Shown: piece after piece, positions 37,313 through 50,712 of the stretch
How the letters are laid out: each line of letters starts with the position of its first letter
Position numbering within the stretch: position 1 is the stretch's first letter
Assembly: GCF_023630705.1 (NCBI RefSeq)
Contig: NZ_JALQEM010000018.1
Location: 1 to 64,000, forward strand
Reading direction: 5' to 3'
DNA from: Caballeronia sp. GAFFF1
GTDB lineage: Bacteria; Pseudomonadota; Gammaproteobacteria; Burkholderiales; Burkholderiaceae
Length of the DNA stretch: 64,000 nucleotides
Notes under the pieces: generated by a model
What the model saw: the letters and a program-made list of their open reading frames with translations, nothing else
Databases searched by the model: none
Told to the model about the DNA's origin: nothing
Position numbers and translations under genes: made by a program

Positions 37313-38155
37313 TTACAGCCAGCGCGCCCAGACGGGCGTGAGGTCCTCGGGCAGCGGCGGAAGCCGGCCCAGATCGACGCGCCCTTCCCCCGGCCCGTGA
37401 AAGTCCGAACCGCGCGACGCCTCGAAGCCGTAACGGCGCGCGACATCAGCGTACTCGCGGTACTGGTCGGGCGTATGACTGCCGGTCACGACTTCGATGG
37501 CCTTGCCGCCCAACTCGATGAACTCGTCGAAAAGCGCGGCGAACTGGACCGGCGTGTAGTCGTAGCGGCCCGGATGCGCGATGATCGGCTCGCCGCCTGC
37601 GTCGCGAATCCACTGCATCGCATCCGCGAGCTTCGCCCAGCGATGGCCGACGAAGCCCGGCTTGCCGTCGCCGAGATAGCGCGCGAACACGTCGGAAGTC
37701 GTCTCTGCGTAGCCTTCGTCGACGAGAAAGCGCGCGAAATGCGTGCGCGAGATCATGTCGGGGTCGTCGGTATAGCGCAGCGCGCCTTCGTACGCGTTCG
37801 GAATGCCAACGGCCGCGAGCGCCTCGCCGATGGCCACGCCCCGCGCGGCGCGTCCGTTGCGCGTCGAAGCGAGGCCGTTGACGAGCGCCTGATTCTCCGG
37901 ATCGACGTTCATGCCGACCACATGCACCGTCCGCGACGCCCACGTCACCGAAATCTCGACGCCCGGCAGATAGCGCATGCCGAGCGCCTCGGCCGCCGCG
38001 CGCGCCTCGCGCTGTCCGCCCAGTTGATCGTGGTCGGTCAGCGACCACACCTGAACGCCGCCCGCATGCGCGCGCGCCGCCACTTCGGCGGGCGAAAGCT
38101 GGCCGTCGGAGACGGTGGAGTGGCAATGCAGATCGGCGTTAATGGTCGGCTTCAT
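37313..38155 (-). CDS. PHP-domain phosphatase (3',5'-nucleoside bisphosphate phosphatase, YciV/RNase AM-like)
   Basis: A 280-residue PHP hydrolase. Metal-binding motifs are NADLHCHSTVSDGQLSP, SLTDHDQLGG, FARFLVDEGYAE, PIIAHPGRYDYTP and SRGSDFHGPGEGRVDLG. The family includes a structurally studied 3',5'-bisphosphate phosphatase and the E. coli enzyme that trims RNA 5' ends. The next gene encodes a YciO-like protein, a neighbour pairing known for yciV/yciO in other bacteria. Confidence 0.9.
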   Translation of the reverse strand: MKPTINADLHCHSTVSDGQLSPAEVAARAHAGGVQVWSLTDHDQLGGQREARAAAEALGMRYLPGVEISVTWASRTVHVVGMNVDPENQALVNGLASTRNGRAARGVAIGEALAAVGIPNAYEGALRYTDDPDMISRTHFARFLVDEGYAETTSDVFARYLGDGKPGFVGHRWAKLADAMQWIRDAGGEPIIAHPGRYDYTPVQFAALFDEFIELGGKAIEVVTGSHTPDQYREYADVARRYGFEASRGSDFHGPGEGRVDLGRLPPLPEDLTPVWARWL

Positions 38156-38232
38156 GGAATGTCATTTTACTTGAACGGCATGGAACAACGCTTACCCCGA
38201 TGACCGCGCCGCGGCCAGCCAAGGCCCGGCCG

Positions 38233-39117
38233 TCACGCGCAGAACGACTCGATCAGCGCGGCGATGCGCTCGGGCTGGTCGTGATGGATCATGTGCCCCG
38301 CATCGCCGACGACCTCCTCGCGCCAGTCGGGAAACGCGGCGAAGCGCGTCTTGAACTCGGCGATGGGCATCGAGCCCGCGAAGCTCTCGAGCGTCGGCGA
38401 CCCTTCCGCCTCCACGTGCAGCACTTTCGCCTGCACGCGCGACCAGACGGCCATCACCTCGTCGAGGCGATACAGCACTGGGCTACGCAGCTTGTGTGCC
38501 GGGTCCGCGAGCAGATGAAACGCGCCGTCCGCCTCCTGCCGCGACCAGTGCTGCGCGAGAAAACGCGCCCGCGACCGGGCAAGACGCGGATTCGTGCGGA
38601 TCAGCCGGTCGGCCACTTCGTCGAGGCTCGCATAGGGGCGCAGCGGCGGCGGCGCGCGCAGATCGTCGAGCCATCGCGTGAGCGCGCCCGCCGCCTGCGA
38701 GGGACGCGTCGCGGGCAGTCCGAAGCCTTCGAGATCCACCACGCGCCGCACGCGCGCCGGCCGCGCGCCCGCGTAGAGCAGCGCGACGTTCGCGCCCATG
38801 CTGTGGCCGACCAGATCGACCTGCCCCGCGGGCGCGTAATGGTCGAGAAGCGCGTCGAGGTCGGCGAGATAGTCGGGAAAGTAGTAGTGCCCGCCGCCCT
38901 TTTGCGCGACCGGCCAGTCCGACAGGCCGAAGCCGCGCGCATCCGGCGCGAGCACTTGCCAGTCGCCCGCGAGCGCGTCGACCACGAACTGGAACGACGC
39001 CGCGACGTCCATCCAGCCGTGCAGCATGAACAGCATGGGCGCGTCGGGCGAACCCCAGCGGCGCACGTGCAGGCGCACGCCGCGCGCATCGACGAACTCG
39101 GAGCGCGATTCTTTCAT
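38233..39117 (-). CDS. Alpha/beta hydrolase
   Basis: A 294-residue alpha/beta-fold hydrolase. LHGWMDVAASFQFVVDAL carries the oxyanion region, LVGHSMGANVALLYAG the nucleophile elbow (GHSMG), and GDAGHMIHHDQPERIAALIE the catalytic His. No signal peptide. Substrate unknown; the family ranges from esterases to haloalkane dehalogenase relatives. It ends 77 bases before the PHP gene and may share its transcript. Confidence 0.88.
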   Translation of the reverse strand: MKESRSEFVDARGVRLHVRRWGSPDAPMLFMLHGWMDVAASFQFVVDALAGDWQVLAPDARGFGLSDWPVAQKGGGHYYFPDYLADLDALLDHYAPAGQVDLVGHSMGANVALLYAGARPARVRRVVDLEGFGLPATRPSQAAGALTRWLDDLRAPPPLRPYASLDEVADRLIRTNPRLARSRARFLAQHWSRQEADGAFHLLADPAHKLRSPVLYRLDEVMAVWSRVQAKVLHVEAEGSPTLESFAGSMPIAEFKTRFAAFPDWREEVVGDAGHMIHHDQPERIAALIESFCA

Positions 39118-39166
39118 GGTCCGCCTCGGGAAATTCGTGAAAAAGGATGACCGTTCAGTATAGCGG

Positions 39167-40015
39167 CTACGCCGATGCGTCGAGTCCCGCCAGCGCGCGG
39201 AGTTCGGCCTCGTCGAAACCGGCGTCGCGGCGCGCTTCGAAGTTGAACGGGCCGCGCAGCCTGGGCGCGTGATATTGCTCGGCGAGCCGTTCGTAGGTAA
39301 CGTGCGGATCGAGCGCCGCGTTGTCGCAGAGAAAGCGGAACCAGCGGTTGCCGATCAGCACATGGCCGATCTCGTCGCGCAGGATCACGTCGAGAATGGC
39401 TGCCGACGCGTGATCGCCCGCCTGCGCGAGCCGCTTGCGGATGGGTGGCGACGCGTCGAGGCCGCGCGCCTCCAGCGTGCGCGGCACGAGCGCCATGCGC
39501 GCGAGCACGTCGCCGCGCGTGCGCTCGGCCATTTCCCAGAGTCCGTCGTGCGCGGGGAAGTCGCCGTAAGCGTGTCCGAATTCGGCGAGACGCGCGCGCA
39601 GCAGCGAGAAGTGATGCGCTTCTTCGGCGGCGACCTTGAGCCAGTCGACGTAGAAATCGGCGGGCATGGACGGAAAGCGCCACACGGCGTCGAGCGCGAG
39701 GTTGATCGCGTTGAATTCGATGTGCGCGAGCGCGTGAAGCAGCACCGCGCGCCCGGCTTCCGACTGCATGCCGCGGCGCTTGAGCGACGACGGCTCGACG
39801 AGTTCCGGCCGCGCCGGGCGTCCCGGCAGATCGCCGGGATCGACAAGCGCAAGCGCCGGATCGACTGGCAACGCGCCGGATCGCACGCTCTCGTAAAGAG
39901 AACGAGCCCGTTCCGCCTTCGCGACCGGCTCGCGTTCGCGCAGGATCGCGAGCGCCGCGCGACGCGCGCAGAAGGTGTCGCACGGAAAATCGGCGGGCGG
40001 GGGGAAATTCGGCAT
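39167..40015 (-). CDS. DUF455 ferritin-like protein
   Basis: A 282-residue protein with the DUF455 pattern: LLHALAHIEFNAINLALDAV, DWLKVAAEEAHHFSLLRARL, GDFPAHDGLWEMAERT and DEIGHVLIGNRWF. The Glu and His residues in these helices (HIEF, EEAHH, DEIGH) form a ferritin-like di-iron site, as in the MiaE hydroxylase superfamily. The substrate is unknown. It starts at ATG 40015, divergent from the gamma carbonic anhydrase gene, with a shared 184-base promoter gap. Confidence 0.87.
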   Translation of the reverse strand: MPNFPPPADFPCDTFCARRAALAILREREPVAKAERARSLYESVRSGALPVDPALALVDPGDLPGRPARPELVEPSSLKRRGMQSEAGRAVLLHALAHIEFNAINLALDAVWRFPSMPADFYVDWLKVAAEEAHHFSLLRARLAEFGHAYGDFPAHDGLWEMAERTRGDVLARMALVPRTLEARGLDASPPIRKRLAQAGDHASAAILDVILRDEIGHVLIGNRWFRFLCDNAALDPHVTYERLAEQYHAPRLRGPFNFEARRDAGFDEAELRALAGLDASA

Positions 40016-40199
40016 GACAGCGGCTAACAGGAAGAGAAAGGCCCGGAGGCGAAATGCCGCAACCGGCTAAAATGATGATGCGGCAGGGCAAAACACCGCG
40101 CAACTATAGCGCCCGTACGCGCAGAGACGCGCAAAAACGCGCATTCTAGCGCCGCGCGGCCGGCATCCATCATCGAAGACGCAAGCCAGAGGAGACACC

Positions 40200-40724
40200 G
40201 TGGCGATCTACAAACTCGGCGACGACGCCCCCACCATTCACGAAAGCGTGTTTCTCGCGGATACCGCGACCATCATCGGCCGCGTCACGCTCGAAGAAAA
40301 CGCGAGCGTGTGGTTCGGCGCGGCGCTGCGCGGCGATAACGAGCCGATCGTCGTCGGGCGCGGCAGCAACGTGCAGGAAGGCGCGGTGCTGCACGCCGAC
40401 CCCGGCTTTCCGCTGACGATTGCGGCGAACGTCACGGTCGGCCATCAGGCGATGCTGCACGGCTGCACCATCGGCGAAGGCTCGCTGATCGGGATTCAGG
40501 CCGTGGTCTTGAATGGCGCGGTGATCGGCCGCAACTGTCTGGTTGGCGCGGGCGCGATCGTCACCGAAGGCAAGGTTTTTCCCGACAACACGCTGATTCT
40601 CGGCGCGCCCGCGAAGGCGGTGCGCGAAATCGGCGAGGCGGATATCGCCCGCATGCGCGCGGCCACGGCGAGTTACGCCGACCGGCGCGAATACTATAAG
40701 GCGCAGCTCGTGCGCATCGGCTGA
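40200..40724 (+). CDS. Gamma-class carbonic anhydrase family protein
   Basis: A 174-residue left-handed beta-helix trimer protein of the YrdA/CaiE group. Its zinc ligands would be in VLHADPGF and VTVGHQAMLHGCTIGEGSL. Hexapeptide turns continue in IGIQAVVLNGAVIGRNCLVG. It starts GTG 40200 (MAIYKLGDDAPTIHESVFLA). Actual carbonic anhydrase activity is often low or absent in this group. hslO follows 60 bases later. Confidence 0.9.
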   Translation: MAIYKLGDDAPTIHESVFLADTATIIGRVTLEENASVWFGAALRGDNEPIVVGRGSNVQEGAVLHADPGFPLTIAANVTVGHQAMLHGCTIGEGSLIGIQAVVLNGAVIGRNCLVGAGAIVTEGKVFPDNTLILGAPAKAVREIGEADIARMRAATASYADRREYYKAQLVRIG

Positions 40725-40784
40725 ACGGCGGCACTGCGCGAGACGCAGAGCGGCACGTTCCGCCTCAACACCCAAGGAAGAGTT

Positions 40785-41735
40785 GTGAACGACCAGTTGC
40801 AGAAATTCATGTTCAACGCGGCGCCCGTGCGCGGCGAGATCGTTTCCCTGCGCAATACGTGGCAGGAAGTGCTCGCGCGCCGCGCGTACCCGACGGCCGT
40901 GCGCAACGTGCTCGGCGAGATGATGGCCGCGTGCGCCCTGCTCTCCGCGAACCTCAAGTTCGACGGCACGCTCATCATGCAGATCTACGGCGACGGTCCG
41001 GTGAAGATGCTGGTCGTGCAGTGCAGTTCGAGCCTGACGCTGCGCGCGACGGCCAAGCTCGCGGAAGGCGCGGAAAGCACGCTTCGCGACGACATGCCGC
41101 TCGCTGAACTGCTCAACCGCAACGGTCACGGCCGCTGCGTCATCACGCTCGATCCGTCCGACAAGAAGCCCGGCCAGCAGCCGTACCAGGGCATCGTGCC
41201 GTTGTCCGGCGAGCACGGACCGCTCGCGTCGATGGCCGAGGTGCTGGAACAGTACATGCATCATTCCGAGCAGCTCGACACGCGCCTGTGGCTCGCCGCG
41301 AATACGGACCGCGCCGTCGGCATGCTGCTGCAGAAGCTGCCCGGCGATGGCGGCATCGTCCCGCATCCGGGCGAGCACGACGCCGACACGTGGCAGCGCG
41401 TCTGTCATCTCGGCAGCACGCTGTCGAACGAGGAATTGTTGAAGGAAGACCCGGAAACGGTGTTCCGGCGGCTTTTCTGGCAGGAAAACGTGCAGCACTT
41501 CGAGCCCGCGCCGGCGCGCTTCCAATGCACGTGTTCGCGGGAGAAGGTCGGCGGCATGCTGAAGATGCTCGGCCGCGAAGAGGTGGACAGCGTGATCGAG
41601 GAACGCGGCAGCATCGAGGTGCACTGCGAGTTCTGCAATCAACGCTATGAGTTCGATCCGGTGGACGTTGCGCAACTTTTTGTCGCAAAAGAGCTGTCGC
41701 AGGGCGTGAGTCCGGCATCGGGTCAGCGGCACTGA
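40785..41735 (+). CDS. hslO: Redox-regulated chaperone Hsp33
   Basis: A 316-residue holdase activated by oxidation. It starts GTG 40785 behind AAGGAAGAG (MNDQLQKFMFNAAPVRGEIV). Core motifs are VRNVLGEMMAACALLSANLK and MQIYGDGPVKMLVVQC. The C-terminal redox switch has CTC (FQCTCSREKVGGML) and CEFC (VHCEFCNQRYEF), the four zinc-binding cysteines whose oxidation unfolds the linker. It should protect cytoplasmic proteins under peroxide or hypochlorite stress. Confidence 0.95.
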   Translation: MNDQLQKFMFNAAPVRGEIVSLRNTWQEVLARRAYPTAVRNVLGEMMAACALLSANLKFDGTLIMQIYGDGPVKMLVVQCSSSLTLRATAKLAEGAESTLRDDMPLAELLNRNGHGRCVITLDPSDKKPGQQPYQGIVPLSGEHGPLASMAEVLEQYMHHSEQLDTRLWLAANTDRAVGMLLQKLPGDGGIVPHPGEHDADTWQRVCHLGSTLSNEELLKEDPETVFRRLFWQENVQHFEPAPARFQCTCSREKVGGMLKMLGREEVDSVIEERGSIEVHCEFCNQRYEFDPVDVAQLFVAKELSQGVSPASGQRH

Positions 41736-41883
41736 TCGCTTCGATGCCTTGTCCGGCGGGCTTCTGCGCGCGCCGGACGCACGCCGGCCGGCCGGAGGAA
41801 ACGCGCGGCGAGCGGGTTTCGGAGCACGCACCGCGCGCTATGATTGACGCTTGATTAGTTGTCCGACCGGCTGGAGGTCGCAA

Positions 41884-42231
41884 ATGAGAACCGCATCGCA
41901 ATTGTTGAGACTCTCGTCGTGCGTGGCCGCCGCGCTGCTCGTTACCGGCTGCATGATGGACCCGCCGGGCCCGTCGCCCATCTACAGCCGTCTGCCGAGC
42001 ACGCCGACGACGGCGCAGCAGACGCTCACGCCCGAAGAGCACATGCAGCGTTACAACGAGATCGACCGGCAGGCGCTGAACGAATCGCAGCAAGCCGCGA
42101 CTGCCGGCAACAACGCGAAGATGATGTCCGGCTACTACACGCCGCCCATCAGCGTGTACGGCGGGTATTCGAGCGGCGGCTGGGGCGGTCCTTACTGGGG
42201 CACGGGCGTCGGCATCGGGACGTGGTGGTAA
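41884..42231 (+). CDS. Small predicted lipoprotein, function unknown
   Basis: A 115-residue protein starting at ATG 41884 behind GGAGG. The signal peptide ends in lipobox LVTGC (Cys at about residue 22), so it should be an envelope lipoprotein. The mature part has a helical Gln/Glu-rich segment (TPEEHMQRYNEIDRQALNES) and a Gly/Tyr/Trp-rich tail (YSSGGWGGPYWGTGVGIGTW). No known domain was recognised. A strong terminator follows, so it is probably a single-gene unit or the end of the hslO unit. Confidence 0.75.
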   Translation: MRTASQLLRLSSCVAAALLVTGCMMDPPGPSPIYSRLPSTPTTAQQTLTPEEHMQRYNEIDRQALNESQQAATAGNNAKMMSGYYTPPISVYGGYSSGGWGGPYWGTGVGIGTWW

Positions 42232-42248
42232 GCCGCTCGCGCGAGCCG

Positions 42249-42287
42249 AAAAAAATGGCGCAGTCGATCAAGACTGCGCCATTTTTA
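42249..42287. terminator. Bidirectional terminator between the lipoprotein gene and ftsB
   Basis: AAATGGCGCAGTC and GACTGCGCCATTT pair perfectly around GATCAA, with A and T runs on both sides. It ends the plus-strand lipoprotein gene and the minus-strand ftsB gene (stop at 42310). Confidence 0.93.
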
Positions 42288-42309
42288 TTTGCCCGCTGAG
42301 TGCCTTAGG

Positions 42310-42774
42310 TCACCCGCCCGCGCCCTGTTTTTTCTTCGTTTCGGCGGCCTTGTCCTTGCGCGCCTTGCGGTCCAGATCGCGCAACTCCTGCTTCGAACGC
42401 GACACCGGATTCGGCACCACGCGCAACGGCGCGGCGGATACCTGCCCGCGCGTCGAGCCGTTCATGCCCGGCACGTTCGCCGAATTCACAGGCGCAGTCG
42501 AATTGGGCGCGACGAACTGCACGAACACCTCGCTGTCCTTCACCATGCCCATTTCGTAGCGCGCCCGCTCTTCCACGGCGGCGGTGCCGCTTTGCAGGTC
42601 CTGCACTTCGCCTTGCACACGTTCGTTGCGCAGCTTCAGGTTCGTGTTCTTGTCCGTCTGCTGCGCAAGTTGCTGCTGCAATTCATGCACGCGCAGCCAG
42701 CCGCCGTGCCCCCACCAGAGCGGGTACTGGATCACCGCCAGCAACAAGACCAGAACGACAGTTACAAGCCGCAT
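42310..42774 (-). CDS. ftsB: Cell division protein FtsB
   Basis: A 154-residue bitopic protein of the FtsQLB complex. One N-terminal membrane helix ([20 protein letters not shown]) is followed by a periplasmic coiled coil ([20 protein letters not shown]) and the conserved [20 protein letters not shown]. It is about 50 residues longer than E. coli FtsB owing to a basic, probably disordered tail ([20 protein letters not shown]). It follows eno, the usual eno-ftsB order. Confidence 0.93.
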   Translation of the reverse strand: MRLVTVVLVLLLAVIQYPLWWGHGGWLRVHELQQQLAQQTDKNTNLKLRNERVQGEVQDLQSGTAAVEERARYEMGMVKDSEVFVQFVAPNSTAPVNSANVPGMNGSTRGQVSAAPLRVVPNPVSRSKQELRDLDRKARKDKAAETKKKQGAGG

Positions 42775-42893
42775 TCACGTAGCCGAAATAAGCGCCGCCC
42801 TTCGGTCTCGTTCGACACGAGGCCGGGGCGGCGGGCAGAAGATAAGATCAACGTCCTTATCGACTAAAGCGGCAAAAGCTTTAGCGAGGACTT

Positions 42894-44288
<1,395 letters not shown>

Positions 44289-44343
44289 TCACTGCGGCGC
44301 TCGTTCGCCCTGTGACGCAGCCCGACAAGCCTGCGCGCGGGCC

Positions 44344-46988
<2,645 letters not shown>

Positions 46989-47048
46989 CTATTTACCCGC
47001 ACCATTTCCATCCGCGTTCGACGCGCGACCGCGCCCTTTTGAAGGCGA

Positions 47049-47852
47049 TCAACTCATGGCGTGAAGCAGTCGCCTAATGGCGCGCGCCGTCTCGATGGGC
47101 CGCTCCATTGGGAAGAGATGGCTGCCTTCGATCCATTCGAAGTGCCCGCCCGCGACGCGCCGCGTCATGCACAGTCCGACGTGCCGCACTTCGGTGGAAT
47201 GCGTGCCCGCGACGAAGCCGACCGGCACCGGCGCGCCGTGCGCGAAGCGCGCGCCGAGCGTGTGCGGCAGCGTGCGATAGATCAGGTATTCGACCTGCCG
47301 GTCGAAGGCGAGCGCGCGCGTGCCGTCGGCCTGCGTCTGCGGAATGCCGAAGTCGATGTAATCGGCCAGCATGCGCTCGTCCCAGCGCGCGAACGCCGGC
47401 TTCGCGCGGAAATGCCGCCACGCTTCGTCGCGGCTCGCCCAGTGCGTGCGGCGCTTTTTCGTCGCGGCCGCGGGCGAGAGGCGTTCGTCGAGTCCGGTCC
47501 ATTGCGTCGCGCGCAGCAGGCCGCTGCGCCATCCCGCGATGATCGGCGAATCCAGCATCACCACGCCCTTCACCCACTGCGGGCGCTTCTGCGCCGCCAT
47601 CAGCGAAAGATAGCCGCCGAGCGAATGCCCGACAAGCCACACCTTCGGATGCTTGTCCTGCCGGTAGCGGCTCATGTCGTCGATCAGTTGATCGACGAGA
47701 TGCGGCCAGTCCTGCGTGACCGGAAAGCGCGGGTCGTGGCCGTATCGTTCGATGCTGCGGATCTCATAGTCGTCCGCGAGTTCGGCGAACACGGTGCGGT
47801 AAGTGGACGCCGGAAAGCCGTTCGCGTGCGAGAAATGGATGATGTCCTTCAA
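47049..47852 (-). CDS. Alpha/beta hydrolase
   Basis: A 267-residue hydrolase. The likely start is TTG 47852 behind GAGGAG (MKDIIHFSHANGFPASTYRT begins one residue later than the first Leu codon). FSHANGFPASTYR is the oxyanion region, WLVGHSLGGYLSLMAAQK the nucleophile elbow (GHSLGG) and GGHFEWIEGSHLFPMERPIE holds the terminal His. Substrate unknown. It follows comEC on the same strand by 28 bases, so it is likely co-transcribed. Confidence 0.83.
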   Translation of the reverse strand: MKDIIHFSHANGFPASTYRTVFAELADDYEIRSIERYGHDPRFPVTQDWPHLVDQLIDDMSRYRQDKHPKVWLVGHSLGGYLSLMAAQKRPQWVKGVVMLDSPIIAGWRSGLLRATQWTGLDERLSPAAATKKRRTHWASRDEAWRHFRAKPAFARWDERMLADYIDFGIPQTQADGTRALAFDRQVEYLIYRTLPHTLGARFAHGAPVPVGFVAGTHSTEVRHVGLCMTRRVAGGHFEWIEGSHLFPMERPIETARAIRRLLHAMS

Positions 47853-47880
47853 GCGGCTCCTCGTTCTTGTCGTATTGTTT

Positions 47881-50628
47881 TCAGCGCCCGATCCAGTAAC
47901 GCGCGTGCGTTTCCCGGTAGCGATCGAGCACGATCTCCTCACCCATGTCGATGCGCGCCGCGCCGTCCTCGTCGCTGCGCGTGAGCGCGATGTCGCGCAG
48001 CCGGTAGCGCGCGTACACCGTGGGATTCGGATGGTGAAAGCGGTTGCGATAGCCTACCTGAAATACCGCGGCGAGCGGCCCGACCGAATCGAGGAAAGGC
48101 TCGGTCGACGAGGTGCGGCTGCCGTGATGCGGCACAATCAGCACGTCGGCGCGCAGCGCGGCAGGATCGCGCGCGAGCAGCGTGCGCTCGACGTCCGCTT
48201 CGATATCGGCGGTGAAAAGCGCGGCCCGCCCCGCCGCGTTCGTCACCTTGAGCACGCAAGCCTGGTGATTTGGCGTGCCGGTGAGCGGCCCGGGGTCGGG
48301 CCACAGCACGCGGAAGTCCACGCGGTCCCATATCCAGTGCTGGCCGGCGACGCAACGCAGCGTATCGCCGCCGCGCTTGCCGGCATCGGACCACAGCGGA
48401 TGGCTCGCAGGCAGCGACGCGAGCAGTTGCCGCACCGCGACGGCTTGCAGCACCGCGGGCGCGCCGCCGGCGTGGTCCGAATCGGAATGGCTGACGACGA
48501 GCGCATCCAGCGAACGCACGCCCGTTGCAAGCAGATACGGCGCGACGATGCGCTCGCCCGCGTGCGTCGACTCGGGGCCGGGGCCGGCGTCGAAGAGCAG
48601 CGTGTGTCGCGCTGTCTCGACGACGAGCGCCGAGCCTTGTCCGATGTCGAGCGCGGTCACGCGAAACGCGCCGTCTGCTACGCCGTTCGTCGCTGGAACG
48701 ACAAGCGGCAGCCACGTGAGCGGCACGGCGAAGCGCAGCGGCCAGCCGCGCGGCGCAAGCGCCCACGCCGCGCCCGCGAGCGACGCGGCCAGCGCGAACA
48801 TGCCGGGCTGCGGCAAGCGCCACAGCGACCATGCGGGGCCTGCGTCGGCTAAACGTTCGAGCGCGTCGAAGAGGATGCATAGTGCGCCGTGCGCCAGATG
48901 AAGCATCGGTACGTCGAGCGGTGCGGGAAGGATCAGCGCGGCAAGCGTCGCGGGCGTCACGACGAAGCTGATCCACGGAATCGCGAACGCGTTGGAGAGC
49001 GGGCCGACGAGCGGTATCTGCGAGAACCAGTAGGCGGTCAACGGCGCGAGTGACAGCGTGACCGCGTATTGGACGCGTGCGCTCGATGCCATGTGCTGCC
49101 GCAGCTTAATGGCGGCGCGGCGGCACGCGCTTGTCAGCGACCACGAGCGGTTGCGCGGCAGCGCATCAGCGACGGCTTGGCTCAATGCGCCTTTGTCGGG
49201 AGTCACCGGATCACGCACCTTCACGGAGGCGCGGCAGTACGCGAGCGCCAGCGACCACGAGCGCCTGCGCGGCCGCGCATCGGCGACCGCTTGGCTCGAT
49301 GCGCCTTTGTGGGGAGTCACCGGATCACGCACCCTCACAGCGGCGCGACAGTACGCGAGTGCGAGCAACCACGAGGGCCTGCGCGACGGCGCATCGGCGA
49401 CGGCCTGGCCCGACGCGACTTCATCCGGAAGCGGCGGATCACGCGCCTCCATGCCCGCGAGCCAGTCGTCGGTGTCATCGGGCGGCGCTTTCTCGGCTTG
49501 CCTGCCATACGCCGCGATGGCATGCAGAATCGCCGCCACCGCGACGAACGAGAGCCAGAATCCAGGCGATGTCACCGCCCACGGGTCCGCGATCAACACG
49601 AACGCGAGCGCCCACGCGAGCACGAGCGACGCCGCCGGCCGCCGCCCGCCGACGAACGCGACGGCGAAGACGGCGAGCGTCCACAAGGTGCGCTGCGCGG
49701 GCACGTTGAAGCCCGCGAGCGCGGCATAGAACGCCGCGAACGACGCCGCGCCGAGCGCCGCCACTTTCGGCGCCGCGACGACGAGCGGCGCAGGCACGCC
49801 ACGCAAGCGGATGCGCTTCCAGATAAAGCCACAGATGAACGCCGCAAGCCCCGCGACGAAGCCGATATGCAGGCCCGAGATTGCAACGAGATGGCTCGTG
49901 CCAGTCGCCCGCAGAATCGCCCAGTCGGCATCGCTCACGGAATCCTGCGCGCCCACGGCCAGCGCGACGACGATCCCGTGATGCGGCGCATTCGCGAGCA
50001 CGGACTCGATGCGCTGCCGGATGCGCGCGCGCCAACGGTCGATAGTGAGCCACGGTCCGATCGCATCGCCGCGAACGCGTCGCGCAGGCCGGCTGGCGGA
50101 CACCGAGCCGGTCGCGCGAATGCCGCGTTCGAGCAAACTCACTTCGCCATCGCGCAACGAGAAGTTTGCGTTGGCATGCGCGCGCTTGAGCCGCGCCGTA
50201 AGCGTCCAGCGTTGACCCGCCACGACCGCAGGCAGCGCTGCGGGCACCGAAAGCAGCCTCACGATGCGCGGAAAATCGCGCAAGCCCGCGCCGTTCGACT
50301 CGACTTCGAAGAGAAAGCGCGTGCCTTCCGCTTGCGGCTCAGGCAGACCGCGCACGAAGCCGGTCAGTTCGATATCGCGCTGCTCGAACTCGACCGGCAA
50401 GCGCTGCTGCAATCGCACTTCGGCGCGCAGGGCGGCATAGGCGAAGCCGATTGCAGCGGCTGCAATCGCGAAAGCCACAATGCGCCCTCGCCCGCGCCGG
50501 ATCAAGCCGACGCCCGCTGCCACGCAAAGAATCGCGATACATGCCGCCCACCCGCCGACACCCGGCAACGCGGCCTGTTGCTGCAACCACGCGACGCCCA
50601 ATGCAAAACACAGCAACACCGCCCGCAC
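47881..50628 (-). CDS. comEC: DNA internalisation competence protein ComEC/Rec2 with internal repeats
   Basis: A large inner-membrane channel protein that passes single-stranded DNA into the cytoplasm. I chose GTG 50628 (behind GAGAG) as start, giving about 915 residues; GTG 50652 and other codons upstream are possible. N-terminal helices (LLCFALGVAWLQQQA) and a DUF4131-like OB region precede the competence core (HLVAISGLHIGFVAGLAAFI). The C-terminal metallo-beta-lactamase domain has LVVSHSDSDHAGGAPAVL and VPHHGSRTSSTEPFLDS. Three 38-residue tandem repeats interrupt the middle (about residues 400-505) between membrane segments, which explains part of the extra length. Presence suggests, but does not prove, natural transformability. 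Confidence 0.93.
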   Translation of the reverse strand: MRAVLLCFALGVAWLQQQAALPGVGGWAACIAILCVAAGVGLIRRGRGRIVAFAIAAAAIGFAYAALRAEVRLQQRLPVEFEQRDIELTGFVRGLPEPQAEGTRFLFEVESNGAGLRDFPRIVRLLSVPAALPAVVAGQRWTLTARLKRAHANANFSLRDGEVSLLERGIRATGSVSASRPARRVRGDAIGPWLTIDRWRARIRQRIESVLANAPHHGIVVALAVGAQDSVSDADWAILRATGTSHLVAISGLHIGFVAGLAAFICGFIWKRIRLRGVPAPLVVAAPKVAALGAASFAAFYAALAGFNVPAQRTLWTLAVFAVAFVGGRRPAASLVLAWALAFVLIADPWAVTSPGFWLSFVAVAAILHAIAAYGRQAEKAPPDDTDDWLAGMEARDPPLPDEVASGQAVADAPSRRPSWLLALAYCRAAVRVRDPVTPHKGASSQAVADARPRRRSWSLALAYCRASVKVRDPVTPDKGALSQAVADALPRNRSWSLTSACRRAAIKLRQHMASSARVQYAVTLSLAPLTAYWFSQIPLVGPLSNAFAIPWISFVVTPATLAALILPAPLDVPMLHLAHGALCILFDALERLADAGPAWSLWRLPQPGMFALAASLAGAAWALAPRGWPLRFAVPLTWLPLVVPATNGVADGAFRVTALDIGQGSALVVETARHTLLFDAGPGPESTHAGERIVAPYLLATGVRSLDALVVSHSDSDHAGGAPAVLQAVAVRQLLASLPASHPLWSDAGKRGGDTLRCVAGQHWIWDRVDFRVLWPDPGPLTGTPNHQACVLKVTNAAGRAALFTADIEADVERTLLARDPAALRADVLIVPHHGSRTSSTEPFLDSVGPLAAVFQVGYRNRFHHPNPTVYARYRLRDIALTRSDEDGAARIDMGEEIVLDRYRETHARYWIGR
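49115..49430 (-). repeat. 114-bp tandem repeat (three copies) inside comEC
   Basis: Equivalent points occur at 49136, 49250 and 49364, so the period is exactly 114 bases (38 codons) and the reading frame is kept. Each unit codes for a variant of SQAVADA.PRRRSWSLALAYCRA followed by VKVRDPVTP.KGA. Copies two and three are slightly diverged from copy one. The insert lies in a predicted loop between membrane segments. Confidence 0.9.
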
Positions 50629-50712
50629 GCCTATGCTCTCTTCTTTCGTCACGCAAAACACATCCGCCCGGATCAAAAATCAGTGATCCGAAGCGAATGC
50701 AACCGTGAACGA

